Source of the DNA: Amycolatopsis arida
GTDB lineage: Bacteria; Actinomycetota; Actinomycetes; Mycobacteriales; Pseudonocardiaceae
DNA length: 64,000 nt
Assembly: GCF_900115565.1 (NCBI RefSeq)
Contig: NZ_FOWW01000003.1
Coordinates: 248,001 to 312,000, forward strand
Direction of reading: 5' to 3'
The translations under genes were made by a program, and so were the position numbers. Positions 15,221 to 24,310 of this stretch are shown one piece after another; positions within the stretch are counted from its first letter, which is position 1, and each line of letters starts with the position of its first letter. Under the pieces are notes generated by a model. That model ran no database searches. It had not been told where the DNA came from and worked only from the letters and a program-made list of their open reading frames with translations.

Positions 15221-15685
15221 TCACTCCGAGCTTCGGGTGAGCATCCGGAGCGGGACCACGAACCACACCGCCCCGAAGAAGATCCCGACGGCCACCCCGA
15301 GCACGATCATCGCCACGGTCCCGAAGACGACCTTGGCGATCAGCGCCACGGTCACCGTCACCGCGGCGGCGAGGCAGACCAGCCCGACGAGCACGAACCG
15401 GTTGCCCACGCGCAGGATGCGCTCCCGGTGGCCGCCGCGGAAGAGCACGCGGTGCCACGCCGCCGGCGCGGTGAGCAGCGCGGTCGCGGACGAGGCGAGC
15501 AGCACGGCGGTGACGTGCAGGGCCTTCTCAAAGCCCCCGATGTCGCGGAAGACATTGGTGAACACCACCGCCAGCAGGAACCCGAAGAGGATCTGCACCC
15601 CGGCCTGCGCCACGCGCAGCTCGCTGAGCAGCTCGTTGACGTTGCGGGCGAGCTGCTCGTTCTTCGACTCCCCGGTGTCGGTCAC
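15221..15685 (-). CDS. DUF6328-family four-helix membrane protein
   Basis: The 154-residue protein has an amphipathic N-terminus (KNEQLARNVNELLSELRVAQ) and four membrane segments. The first holds the typical VQILFGFLLAVVF sequence, and HR(V/I)LFRGGHRERIL lies in the central loop. These features match actinobacterial DUF6328 proteins, of unknown function. Its GTG overlaps the stop of the upstream EamA gene (GTGA), so the two are co-translated. Confidence 0.8.
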   Translation of the reverse strand: MTDTGESKNEQLARNVNELLSELRVAQAGVQILFGFLLAVVFTNVFRDIGGFEKALHVTAVLLASSATALLTAPAAWHRVLFRGGHRERILRVGNRFVLVGLVCLAAAVTVTVALIAKVVFGTVAMIVLGVAVGIFFGAVWFVVPLRMLTRSSE

Positions 15686-16650
15686 AGCCGCTCCAGGGTG
15701 GGCTCGACGACGGGGGCGCGGCGGGTCCGCTCGTGCCAGCCGAGCGCGGTGACGGCGGTGACGACGACCGCGAGCCCGATCCACTGGGTCACGGACAGCG
15801 TGGCGTTCAGGAACGTCACGCCGATGACCGCCGCGGTGGCCGGGAACGCCAGCTCGGCGAGGGTGGCCCTGGCGGCCGGCGTGGCCTGCAGGCCCACGTA
15901 GTACAGGCTGAGCGCGAGCAGGCCGGGGACGAACGCGAGCAGCAGCAGGCCGACGGCGTTGTCCCAGCCGACCGCGACGGCTGAGACAAGGTCGCCCTGG
16001 GCCCAGGCGAGCACGGCGGCGACCGGGAGGCCGACGCTGAACCGCAGCACCGTGACGTCCCTGGCGGGCAGCCGGGCCGACACCAGCCGGCCGAGCACCG
16101 TGCCGGCCGCCCACAGCGCCGCGGCGCCGAGCGCGAGCAGCGCGGTGTGCAACGCGGCGACCTCGATGTCCAGCGGGTCCGGGAAGGCCAGCAGCCAGGC
16201 GCCGAGCAGCGCGGGGCCGGCGAACAGCAGGTAGCCGGGCCGGAGCCGCTCACCGAGCAGGAGGAACGCCGCCAGCACGGCCAGCACCGGCTGGAGCTTC
16301 TGCAGGACCAGCGGGGTGACCGGGTCGCCGGTGCGGAACGCGGCGGTGAACAGGGTGGTGGCCAGCGCCGAGGCGCCGCCACCGATCACCAGCACGGCCA
16401 GCCACTCCCGCGGGCCGCAGCCGCGCAGCCGGCGCAGCGCGGCCGGGACCAGCGGCAGCAGCACGGTGACGATGATGACGTGTTCCCAGAACACGACGGT
16501 GGCGGTGGGCAGCGCCTCGGCCAGCGGGAGCCGGAGCAGCCCGTCGGTGCCCCAGAGCGCGGCCGCGGCCGCCACCAGCCAGGTGCGATCGGCACGGGCG
16601 CCGGCGGTCGAAGTCACGACGCACAGCGTACGAGCGGGCGAATCGGGCAC
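15682..16650 (-). CDS. EamA/DMT-family transporter (10 TM)
   Basis: This is a 322-residue protein with ten hydrophobic segments in two EamA halves. Each half has the usual ALWGT / AALWAAGT start and a conserved Gly-Glu motif before the last helices. DMT permeases export metabolites or amino acids; the substrate cannot be told. The first codon is uncertain: GTG 16650 opens the frame, but GTG 16617 is closer to the first helix. It forms an operon with the DUF6328 gene. Confidence 0.85.
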   Translation of the reverse strand: MPDSPARTLCVVTSTAGARADRTWLVAAAAALWGTDGLLRLPLAEALPTATVVFWEHVIIVTVLLPLVPAALRRLRGCGPREWLAVLVIGGGASALATTLFTAAFRTGDPVTPLVLQKLQPVLAVLAAFLLLGERLRPGYLLFAGPALLGAWLLAFPDPLDIEVAALHTALLALGAAALWAAGTVLGRLVSARLPARDVTVLRFSVGLPVAAVLAWAQGDLVSAVAVGWDNAVGLLLLAFVPGLLALSLYYVGLQATPAARATLAELAFPATAAVIGVTFLNATLSVTQWIGLAVVVTAVTALGWHERTRRAPVVEPTLERL

Positions 16651-16718
16651 GGTCCGCGACCGTCCTTCTCTCGAGTGTCGGGGTTGCTCCGGAGCGTGCT
16701 GGCGGGATAGGGAAGGGC

Positions 16719-17291
16719 ATGCGCTTCCTCGCCCGCGTGCTGACCGTGCCGTTGCTGACCGTGCCGTTCGTTCTCTCCGGGCCTCCGGCGCAGGCCGCCG
16801 CGCCCGGGGTGCACGTGGTGACCACGCACGACACCTTCGCCGAGTACCGGCCGGGGGAGCACGCCGTCACCTACCGGCCCGAGCTCGTGCCGGTGGGCGC
16901 CAGGGCCCGGGTGCTGTCGGTGTCCACGCCGGGGCTCGGCACCACCACCAGGCTCGCCGTCACCGGACTGCTGCCGGACCGGGCGTACGGCGCGCACGTG
17001 CACACCGACCCGTGCGGGGCGACCGGGGCCGCCGCCGGGCCGCACTACCAGCACGTGCCGGACCCGGTGCGGCCCTCGGTCGACCCGGCGTACGCGAACC
17101 CGGAGAACGAGATCTGGCTGGACCTCACCACCGACCGGCTCGGGCGGGGCGCGGCACTGTCCCGGGTGGACTGGCGGTTCGGGCCGCGCCGCGGGAAGTC
17201 CATCGTGCTCCACGAGCACCACACGGCGACCCATCCCGGCCACGCCGGCACCGCCGGCGCCCGCCTCGCCTGCGTCGACGTCCCCTTCTGA
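16719..17291 (+). CDS. Secreted Cu/Zn superoxide dismutase-like protein
   Basis: The 190-residue precursor has a Sec signal (1-28) and a SodC-type domain. H93 and H95 (AHVHTDPCG) resemble the Cu ligand pair, H109 follows in GPHYQH, and a late His cluster (H165, H167, H168) replaces the usual single ligand. Cys99 and Cys185 can form the conserved disulfide. NEIWLDLTTD matches bacterial SodC-like proteins. Whether all metal sites are intact is uncertain because spacing differs from classical SodC. It is monocistronic. Confidence 0.75.
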   Translation: MRFLARVLTVPLLTVPFVLSGPPAQAAAPGVHVVTTHDTFAEYRPGEHAVTYRPELVPVGARARVLSVSTPGLGTTTRLAVTGLLPDRAYGAHVHTDPCGATGAAAGPHYQHVPDPVRPSVDPAYANPENEIWLDLTTDRLGRGAALSRVDWRFGPRRGKSIVLHEHHTATHPGHAGTAGARLACVDVPF

Positions 17292-17437
17292 CGACGCCTG
17301 ACGGCGGTCACCGTTCGGCGGTGAGGATCTGGGTGGGCTTTCGCTTGAGAAGCCAGCCCCCTGGATCGCCCTCGTGGTGCTCGAACCCATCAGCCAACTC
17401 GCCAAGAACGCGACGACACCGGCCGGGCCAGCCGTTG

Positions 17438-17471
17438 CCGCATTAATTGTCTGGCCATTCAGTTAATGCGG
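17438..17471. promoter_or_regulatory. TetR operator candidate
   Basis: CCGCATTAA (17438-17446) and TTAATGCGG (17463-17471) form a perfect 9-bp inverted repeat with a 16-base spacer. It ends 12 bases before the ATG of the TetR gene, so binding would cover its promoter. Autoregulation is the natural reading. Confidence 0.65.
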
Positions 17472-17483
17472 TACGGTCGCGGT

Positions 17484-18104
17484 ATGGCCAGGACCGTCGA
17501 CCCAGCGCGGGCCGCGGCGCGGCGTGCGGCGATCACGCTCGCCGCGGCGCGGCTGTTCGCCGAGCGTGGCTTCGAGGGCACCACCGCCGCCGACATCGCC
17601 AGGGCCGCCGGCCTGTCCCCGGCCAGCGTCTTCTACTACTTCCCGGACAAGCGCGCCGTGTTCCGGTCGCTGTTCGAACGCGACCTGCCCGTCTACCAGC
17701 GGCTCGTGCGGCGGTGCCTCGCCATGGCCGACCCGCACGCGGCGATCCTGACGATGGTCGACGAGCTGGCCGCCGAGGCCCTCGACCCCGTGGCACCCGG
17801 CATCCTCGTCGAGCTGCTGCGCCAGGTGGGCAGAGACCCGGAGCTGATGCGCGTGGTCGCCGAGAACACCGAGGTCCTGCGCACCGGCCTCGCCGCCCTG
17901 ATGCGACGCGGCATCGACGCCGGGACGGTCGACCCCGAGTTGGACCCGGACGAGGCGGCCGCCTGGATCCAGACCGTGATCGACGCGGCGTTCCTCAATG
18001 CCGACCCCAGTGCCGACCCCGCCCGCGACCCGCGCCCCATGCTGCGCCGCCTGGTCGCGGGGTTCCTGGCCGTACCGACCCAGCGAACCGGAGAGACACC
18101 ATGA
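17484..18104 (+). CDS. TetR-family regulator
   Basis: The 206-residue product has a clear TetR helix-turn-helix (ITLAAARLFAERGFEGTTAA, then IARAAGLSPASVFYYFPDK, residues about 14-58) and an all-helical C-terminal domain. A perfect inverted repeat lies just upstream. Its stop overlaps the start of the YqeB-like membrane gene (ATGA), so the regulator controls its own operon and that protein. ATG 17484 is chosen over an upstream ATG inside the operator. Confidence 0.93.
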   Translation: MARTVDPARAAARRAAITLAAARLFAERGFEGTTAADIARAAGLSPASVFYYFPDKRAVFRSLFERDLPVYQRLVRRCLAMADPHAAILTMVDELAAEALDPVAPGILVELLRQVGRDPELMRVVAENTEVLRTGLAALMRRGIDAGTVDPELDPDEAAAWIQTVIDAAFLNADPSADPARDPRPMLRRLVAGFLAVPTQRTGETP

Positions 18105-18793
18105 CCACCTCCACCGACGCCGTCACCGTCCGCATGCCCGCGGTGTACCGCTGGATCCTCGCGCTCGGCGCCACCGCGCTGGGCGTCGCGCTCGGCTTCC
18201 TGGTCAAGCCGATCACCACGTGGCTGGTCGACCTGGTCGGCAGCGCCCCCGGCCCGCTGCGGCTCGCGGCCAACCTTCCCCCGATCTGGGCGGTGCTGGT
18301 CCTCACGGTCGTCGGTGCCGTCGCCGGACTGTGGCTGGCCCACCAGGCCCAGGTGGAGAGCCTCGAGGTCACCGTGCGGCCCGAGGACGTGCGCCTCGCC
18401 CAGAACGGCGCCGTGCGGCACGTCGCCAGGGCCGCGATCGGTGAGGTCTTCCTCGACCGGCGCGACCTGGTGCTGCTCGACCGCCGGACCGGCGAGCTCG
18501 CCCGGAACAAGGCCAGCGACCTCGACAGGGACGAGATCGCCACGGCCTTCGAGCGGCTCGGCTACCCGTGGCGCGGTGGCGCCGACCCGCACGAGCACGA
18601 GTTCCGGCAGTGGGCCGACGGCGCCCCCGACCTTCCCGAGGAGGCGCACGCCCTGCTGCGGGCGCGGGCGAGGGCACGGACCGACAAGCAGGCCGGTCGG
18701 GTCGCCGAGCTCACCGACGAGCTGCGCGACGCCGGTGTCGTGGTCCGCGACCGCGACGGCGCCCAGCAGTACCGACCGATGCCCGAGCGTTGA
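18101..18793 (+). CDS. YqeB-like membrane protein
   Basis: The 230-residue protein has two N-terminal membrane helices (about 17-40 and 60-82) and a long cytosolic region. The latter starts with a PH-like beta segment (VTVRPEDVRLAQNG, VRHVARAAIGEVFLDRRDLV) and ends in a charged helical part with WRGGADPHEHEF. The order matches YqeB-type proteins, which have no assigned function. It is translationally coupled to the TetR gene. Confidence 0.7.
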   Translation: MTTSTDAVTVRMPAVYRWILALGATALGVALGFLVKPITTWLVDLVGSAPGPLRLAANLPPIWAVLVLTVVGAVAGLWLAHQAQVESLEVTVRPEDVRLAQNGAVRHVARAAIGEVFLDRRDLVLLDRRTGELARNKASDLDRDEIATAFERLGYPWRGGADPHEHEFRQWADGAPDLPEEAHALLRARARARTDKQAGRVAELTDELRDAGVVVRDRDGAQQYRPMPER

Positions 18794-18908
18794 GCGCGAC
18801 CCACTTCTGAAAAACGGGCTCACGCCTCACTACCGATCAATAAGCTCAGCCCATGAGTCGCGAGAGAACCCTTGCCAGACACAGAGTTCGGCAGCTGACA
18901 TCACCTGG

Positions 18909-19358
18909 ATGGTGATCCTGTCGCTCATCGTCGTGAGCGCCGGGGCGCCGGTCTTCATGGTCGACCTCAGCACTCGGTCCTCCGGGGTGGTCGTCGTCGC
19001 CTGGGTGATGATCGCCTGCCTGGCCTTCAGCGCCGTCATGATCTGGCGGGCGTGGACGCTCGGCATCGACGTGAAGGACTCCGGTGTCGTCGTGCACAAC
19101 TGGCTCCGGTCCCATCACCTCCCTTGGCAGGAAATCAGCCGGTTCATGCTGTTCGACGGCGGCATGAGTGTCCGCCGCGTCCAACTGGTCGTCCACACCA
19201 CAGACAAGCGCATCGTCAAGTCCAGCGCCTACTCGCTGCAGGCACAGCAGGCGATGACGCGCATCCACCGGACGGAGTTCGACAGCCAGGTTCGCCGGAT
19301 CATCACCGAGCTGAACCGGAGCCTGAAGGCGCGGCGGGCGGAGCCAACGGCGCCGTGA
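18909..19358 (+). CDS. PH-domain-like membrane protein
   Basis: The 149-residue product has two membrane helices (about 1-20 and 28-48) followed by a bacterial PH-like domain (TLGIDVKDSGVVVHNWLRSH, then LPWQEISRFMLFD). No ribosome site precedes ATG 18909. An ATG at 18853 lies in another frame 56 bases upstream, so a small frameshift near the start is possible, with the native N-terminus around 18853. The role is unknown. Confidence 0.6.
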   Translation: MVILSLIVVSAGAPVFMVDLSTRSSGVVVVAWVMIACLAFSAVMIWRAWTLGIDVKDSGVVVHNWLRSHHLPWQEISRFMLFDGGMSVRRVQLVVHTTDKRIVKSSAYSLQAQQAMTRIHRTEFDSQVRRIITELNRSLKARRAEPTAP

Positions 19359-19385
19359 CCACGGCGCGCCGACCGGCGTGACGCG

Positions 19386-19646
19386 CTACCGGTTGGCCAG
19401 GGAGATGCGCACCACCGCCCGGTCCCCGTCGGTGTGGAGGATCTCGACGTTGACCGGGGGCTCCGTCGGCGTCGTCGGCGGAGGTGACGAGGACGTCGTG
19501 GTGGTCGGGGCGGGAGGCGGGGGAACGGCCGTCGTCTGCGGCGCCGCCGCGGGCGGGCCGGATCCGCATGCCACGGACCCGACGGCGGCGAAGGACAGCA
19601 GTACCGCGACGGCGACGCGGCGGCCGGCGAGCGGTCTCGGAGCCAT
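19386..19646 (-). CDS. Small putative lipoprotein
   Basis: The 86-residue precursor has a basic N-terminus, a hydrophobic core and a lipobox ending G-S-V-A-C27. A ~35-residue Pro/Thr/Ser linker and a short C-terminal strand (VNVEILHTDGDRAVVRISL) follow. The mature part is too small for a known domain, so it may be a cell-surface protein of unknown role. It is convergent with the PH-domain gene. Confidence 0.7.
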   Translation of the reverse strand: MAPRPLAGRRVAVAVLLSFAAVGSVACGSGPPAAAPQTTAVPPPPAPTTTTSSSPPPTTPTEPPVNVEILHTDGDRAVVRISLANR

Positions 19647-19757
19647 GGTCTTCCCTTCATCGGCGACCGGCTCGCCATGGCACCGATCGACAGGGCCGTT
19701 CGCGCCCTGACCGACAGCGGACAGCCCACGCTCGAGTGACCCGCGTCACCAGCGACA

Positions 19758-20906
19758 ATGAAGGGCGTGACCGCCACCCTGAGCAAGCCCGCGCCGCGGA
19801 TCGGCCCCTACGAGGTCGACCCGCCGGTGGTGCTCGCACCCATGGCCGGCATCACCAACGTGGCCTTCCGCCGGCTCTGCCGCGAGTACGGCGCCGGCCT
19901 GTACGTCTGCGAGATGATCACCGCGCGGGCCGTCGTCGAGCGGCATCCCGGCACGTGGCACCTGATGACCTTCGACGAGGACGAGGACCCCCGGTCGATG
20001 CAGCTCTACGGCGTCGACCCGAAGACCATGGCCGAAGCCGTCCGGATCATCGTCGGCGAGGGGCTGGCCGACCACATCGACACCAACTGGGGCTGCCCGG
20101 TGGCGAAGGTCACCCGCAAGGGCGGCGGCGCGGCACTGCCCTACAAGCGTCGGCTGTTCGCCGACATCGTGGCCGCGACCGTGCGCGCCGCCGAGCCCGC
20201 CGGTATCCCGGTCACCGCGAAGTTCCGCGTCGGCATCGACGACGAGCACCACACCTACCTCGACGCGGGCCGGATCGCCGAGGCCGAGGGCGCCGCCGCG
20301 GTCGCCCTGCACGCACGCACCGCCGCGCAGCGCTACTCCGGGTCGGCCGACTGGAGCCACATCGCCCGGCTCAAGGAGGCCGTGCGGAGCATTCCCGTGC
20401 TGGGCAACGGCGACATCTTCGCCGCCGACGACGCGCTGCGGATGATGGCGGAGACCGGCTGCGACGGCGTGGTCGTCGGCCGCGGCTGCCTCGGCCGCCC
20501 GTGGCTGTTCGGCGAGCTGGAGGCCGCCTTCGCCGGCCGGCCGCTCCCACCCGGCCCCACGCTCGGCGAGGTCGCCGCGGTGCTGCGCCGGCACGCCGAG
20601 CTGCTCGTCGAGCACGACGGCCACGACAAGGCCATGCGCGACCTGCGCAAGCACATGGCGTGGTACTTCCGCGGCTTCCCGGTGGGCGGCGACCTGCGCC
20701 GGGGCTTCGCCACGGTGTCGTCCATGGCGCGGCTCGACGAGCTGATCGCCCAGCTCGACCCGGACGTGCCGTTCCCGGTCGACGCCGAGGGCCCGCGCGG
20801 CCGGCAGGGCTCACCCGGCAAGGTCGTGCTGCCCTACGGCTGGCTCGACGACCCCGACGACCCGTGCGTGCCGGCCGGCGCCGACATGATGCACTCCGGC
20901 GGCTGA
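19758..20906 (+). CDS. dusB: tRNA-dihydrouridine synthase DusB-type
   Basis: The 382-residue FMN enzyme reduces uridine in tRNA to dihydrouridine. The TIM-barrel start (VVLAPMAGITNVAFRRLC), the catalytic Cys113 in TNWGCPVAKVTRKG, the ALHARTAAQRYSGSADW motif, and the FMN-phosphate site (GNGDIFAADDALRMM and GVVVGRGCLGRPW) are all in place. ATG 19758 opens 20 residues before the first strand. A separate promoter is likely, since the neighbour upstream is divergent. Confidence 0.95.
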   Translation: MKGVTATLSKPAPRIGPYEVDPPVVLAPMAGITNVAFRRLCREYGAGLYVCEMITARAVVERHPGTWHLMTFDEDEDPRSMQLYGVDPKTMAEAVRIIVGEGLADHIDTNWGCPVAKVTRKGGGAALPYKRRLFADIVAATVRAAEPAGIPVTAKFRVGIDDEHHTYLDAGRIAEAEGAAAVALHARTAAQRYSGSADWSHIARLKEAVRSIPVLGNGDIFAADDALRMMAETGCDGVVVGRGCLGRPWLFGELEAAFAGRPLPPGPTLGEVAAVLRRHAELLVEHDGHDKAMRDLRKHMAWYFRGFPVGGDLRRGFATVSSMARLDELIAQLDPDVPFPVDAEGPRGRQGSPGKVVLPYGWLDDPDDPCVPAGADMMHSGG

Positions 20907-21162
20907 CCGACAGCGGCACTCGCCGTGTCGGCGCAGCCGCACCACCGTTCGGGGGCGGCCGGCTCGCTGCCCGGCAGCGGGGGCCGGCGCCCGTGATCCG
21001 GCGCGAAGCGGGCCCGGTGAGCGTCGATCGGCACGTAGAGTGCGGCCAGGAGGGCGCTCGCTCCGTGCTCACGCATCGATCGTGAACGCCTCCCCTGCTT
21101 CGCGGACCATCCGCACCTCACGCGATCGTCACCGAACCAACCGGCTCGGGAGGAACCAGCCA

Positions 21163-23118
21163 GTGGACACCACGTCGACCCGGCCGAAGGCGGCGCGGCA
21201 GGCGATGCCGGGTGATTGGGCCCGACCACGGGCGGCCGTGGTGGCGGGCGAGCTGGCCGTGGCGGTGACCGTGGCGGCGGCGGCGAGCCTCGCCGTGCAG
21301 TTCGTGGTCAACCGGATGACGATCCCGCGGCCGTCGAACGTGCCGCTGGCGGTGACCGCGCTGGGCAGCACCGTGCTGCTCGCCGCGGCGGTGGGCGCGA
21401 TCGCCGTGCGGCGCTGGCCGCGGTGGGCGACACCACTGTCCTGGGCCGGGCTGGCCGCGCTGGGCACCCTTCCGCTCGCGGTGAGCCTGCACGGCACGCG
21501 GTTCTACCTGAACGGGCTCTCGGGCGATCAGTTCTTCCGGACCCAGTACCTGGCCAGGCTCACCGACTCGGCCGCGCTGGCCGACGGCAACTACGCCCAC
21601 CTGCCGCCGTTCTACCCGGCGGGCTGGTTCTGGGTCGGCGGTCGGTTCGCGGACCTGTTCGGGCTGGCCGGCTGGGCGGCGTACAAACCGTTCGCGCTGC
21701 TCACCATGGCGGTGGCGCCGGTGGTGGCGTTCGTGTTGTGGAGCGCCCTCACCGGTCGGGCGACCGCGTTGCTGCTGGCCACGCTGACCTGCCTTGCCGG
21801 GTTGCGGGTGGCTGCCTACGAGCCGTACTCGTGGATCCTGGCCGCGAGCATTCCGCCGATCGCGGCGCTGGCCTGGCGCGCGATGCGACGAGCCGCCGAC
21901 GGCCGAGGGCGCGACTGGCGGCTGACCGTCGCGATTGGCCTGTTCTTCGGTGCGTCCGGGGCGGTCTACACCTTGCTGTTCGGCTTCCTTGGGCTGGTAC
22001 TCGTCACGTTCGGGCTGGCCGCGGTGGTGGCGGCCGGGCGTGCCGGGTGGGGCCGGCGCGCGGCACGGGTCCTGGTGGAACTCCTGCTGACCGGCCTGAT
22101 CGCGTTGCCGGTGATGCTGCTGGTGTGGACGCCGTTCCTGCTTCGCGTGCTGCGGGACGCGGCGCTGTCCGACACCGGCGCCACCAGGTTCCTGCCGGAG
22201 ATCGGCGCGAAGCTGCCGATGCCGATGTTCGAGACCGGGACCGGCGCGGTGTCCGGCCTGCTGTGCCTGATCGGGGTCGGCTGGATCGTGTCCGCGTGGG
22301 CCCGCGACCCGCTCGCGCGTGCGCTCGGCGGGCTGGTCCTGCTGTGTTACGCGTGGTTCCTGCTGTCGTTCCTCGCGCTCGGTGCGCGCTCGACGCTGCT
22401 GCCGTTCCGGCTGGAACCGGTGCTGCTGGCCGCGTTGTACTGCGCGGGCGGACTCGGGGTGCTGGCCTTGCTCCGGCTGGCCGCGCGGTGGTGGCCGGTG
22501 GCCGCCGCGCACCGCGCGGGTGTCGCCGTGGTCGCGGTGCTGGCGATGGTGCAGCTGGTGCAGACCTACGAGGAGGCCGAGCGCGAGGCGGTCTCGTCGC
22601 ACATCTTCGATGTCGCGTTCACCACCTACGACGACACCGGGCACCGGGCCGATGGTCAGGGCAGTCCGGAGGATCCCGGCGCGTGGCACGGTGCGTTGAT
22701 CGACACGATCGGCGAGCTCACCGGGCGACCACCGGCCGAGTCCGTGGTGCTCACCCCGCACGCCACCCTGCTCGCGCTGCGGCCGTACTGGGGTTTCCAG
22801 ACCACGGTCAACGCCTACGCCAATCCGCTGGCCGACTTCGCCGGACGGAACGCGCGGATCGTCGAGTGGGCGCGGGCGCGCGATGCCGAGGAACTGACCC
22901 GGCTGCTGGACGCCTCACCCTACCGCGCACCGGACGTGTTCGTCCTGCGACGTGACCACAATGGACTGCGCACGGTGGTGTCGCGGGACACCTTCCCGCT
23001 CGAACCCAACGAACGCAAGGAGGACGTCGTCTTCGCGCCGGAGGCCTTCGCCGGCCCGGGATTCGAGCGGCGTGACGTGGGGCCGTTCGCGGTGATCGTG
23101 CGCCGTCAGACACCGTGA
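21163..23118 (+). CDS. aftA: Galactan 5-O-arabinofuranosyltransferase AftA
   Basis: The 651-residue polytopic membrane enzyme places the first arabinofuranose residues on the galactan chain of arabinogalactan, using decaprenyl-phosphoarabinose. The GT-C type loop after the second helix carries the family motif GDQFFRTQYLARLTDS and NYAHLPPFYPAGWFW (about 121-155). Around ten further helices and a soluble C-terminal domain from about 480 follow. GTG 21163 has gggagga 8 bases upstream. It indicates a mycobacterium-like cell wall core. Confidence 0.88.
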   Translation: MDTTSTRPKAARQAMPGDWARPRAAVVAGELAVAVTVAAAASLAVQFVVNRMTIPRPSNVPLAVTALGSTVLLAAAVGAIAVRRWPRWATPLSWAGLAALGTLPLAVSLHGTRFYLNGLSGDQFFRTQYLARLTDSAALADGNYAHLPPFYPAGWFWVGGRFADLFGLAGWAAYKPFALLTMAVAPVVAFVLWSALTGRATALLLATLTCLAGLRVAAYEPYSWILAASIPPIAALAWRAMRRAADGRGRDWRLTVAIGLFFGASGAVYTLLFGFLGLVLVTFGLAAVVAAGRAGWGRRAARVLVELLLTGLIALPVMLLVWTPFLLRVLRDAALSDTGATRFLPEIGAKLPMPMFETGTGAVSGLLCLIGVGWIVSAWARDPLARALGGLVLLCYAWFLLSFLALGARSTLLPFRLEPVLLAALYCAGGLGVLALLRLAARWWPVAAAHRAGVAVVAVLAMVQLVQTYEEAEREAVSSHIFDVAFTTYDDTGHRADGQGSPEDPGAWHGALIDTIGELTGRPPAESVVLTPHATLLALRPYWGFQTTVNAYANPLADFAGRNARIVEWARARDAEELTRLLDASPYRAPDVFVLRRDHNGLRTVVSRDTFPLEPNERKEDVVFAPEAFAGPGFERRDVGPFAVIVRRQTP

Positions 23119-23134
23119 CAGACACCGTGAGAGA

Positions 23135-24259
23135 TCAGGACTCGGACGCCGAGTCTCCCGGTTCCGGCTCGGGGGCCTCCGGCCCGGCGCGCCGCCGGTG
23201 CCGAACCACGGCCAGCACCACCCCGCGGACCAGCAGCACCACCGGCACGGCGAACAGGGCACCGGCGATCCCGGCCTCGTACCCGCCGACGGTGATGGCG
23301 AACAGCACCACGATCGGATGCAGCCTGACGATGTTGCCGGTGATCAGCGGGTGCAGCACGTTGCCCTCCAACTGCTGCACAAGCACCACCACGCCAAGCG
23401 CGAGCAGCGCCGTGACCGGGCCGTTGCTCACCAACGCCACCCCGACCACGAGCGCGCCCGACACGAACGCGCCGGCGTAGGGCACGAACCCGCCGATGAA
23501 CACCAGGGTGGCCAGCGGCAGCACCAGCGGCACTCGCAGGATCAGCAAGCCGATCGCGATGAACACGGCGTCGATCAGCGCGACCAGGGCGGTCGTGCGG
23601 ATGAACATCACCAGGCCGTGGAACGCCTCTCGTCCGGCGTCATCGACCAGCTCGCGGGTGCCCGGCCGCCACGGCCGCAGCACGAAGTTCCAGATCTTCG
23701 GCCCGTCGCCGAGCAACATCACCAGCGCCACCAGCGCGAGCAACGTGCCGATCAGCACCCCGCCCAGCGTGCTGAACGCACCCAGCGCCGTGGCGAACAC
23801 CGACGCGTTGTTCGCCGCGATCCAGTCCTGAGTCTGCTGGAAGAGCTGGTTGAGCTGCCGGTTGTCCAACGACAGGGGTCCCTCGGCCAGCCACCGGCGA
23901 ATCTGCTCGACGCTGCCCGCCATGCTGTCCCGCAGCTGCGGGAAGGCGTCGACCAGCGCGAACCCGACGAAGGTGAACAGGCCGCCGACCACGCCGAGGC
24001 CGACCACGAGCACGAGGAGCACGGCCAGCCCGCGGGGCACCCTGTGCGCGGCGAGCCAGCCGATCGGCGGACCGAGGATCGCCGCCAGCAGCAACGCCAC
24101 CAGCAGCGGGATCACCATGTAGCTGAAGTGGCCGATCAGCCGGACCAGCACCCACAGGGCGAGCGCCACGGCGAGCAGCTGCACCGAGAGCACGGCGGCC
24201 TGGCGTAACCCACCCGTGGTCAGCTTCAGGCCGGAGCGCTGGTCGTCCGGGCTCGGCAT
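23135..24259 (-). CDS. AI-2E family transporter
   Basis: This is a 374-residue membrane protein with the AI-2E (TqsA/YtqA) layout: paired N-terminal helices, a central soluble segment (QIRRWLAEGPL), then a five-helix C-terminal half with the conserved FIGGFVPYAGAFVSG and LEGNVLHPLITG motifs. Such proteins export small molecules or act as Na+/H+ antiporters; the substrate is unknown. ATG 24259 is preferred over the open frame six codons upstream. It is convergent with aftA, with only 16 bases between. Confidence 0.9.
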   Translation of the reverse strand: MPSPDDQRSGLKLTTGGLRQAAVLSVQLLAVALALWVLVRLIGHFSYMVIPLLVALLLAAILGPPIGWLAAHRVPRGLAVLLVLVVGLGVVGGLFTFVGFALVDAFPQLRDSMAGSVEQIRRWLAEGPLSLDNRQLNQLFQQTQDWIAANNASVFATALGAFSTLGGVLIGTLLALVALVMLLGDGPKIWNFVLRPWRPGTRELVDDAGREAFHGLVMFIRTTALVALIDAVFIAIGLLILRVPLVLPLATLVFIGGFVPYAGAFVSGALVVGVALVSNGPVTALLALGVVVLVQQLEGNVLHPLITGNIVRLHPIVVLFAITVGGYEAGIAGALFAVPVVLLVRGVVLAVVRHRRRAGPEAPEPEPGDSASES

Positions 24260-24310
24260 GCCCTGTGGGTACCACACTCGTGGAAGGGAAACCGGCTACG
24301 CTGCTCCGCG

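Noticed and set aside
23103..23134. Duplicated cagacaccgtga between aftA and the AI-2E gene
   Set aside because: A 12-base duplication only; no hairpin or regulatory meaning can be supported.
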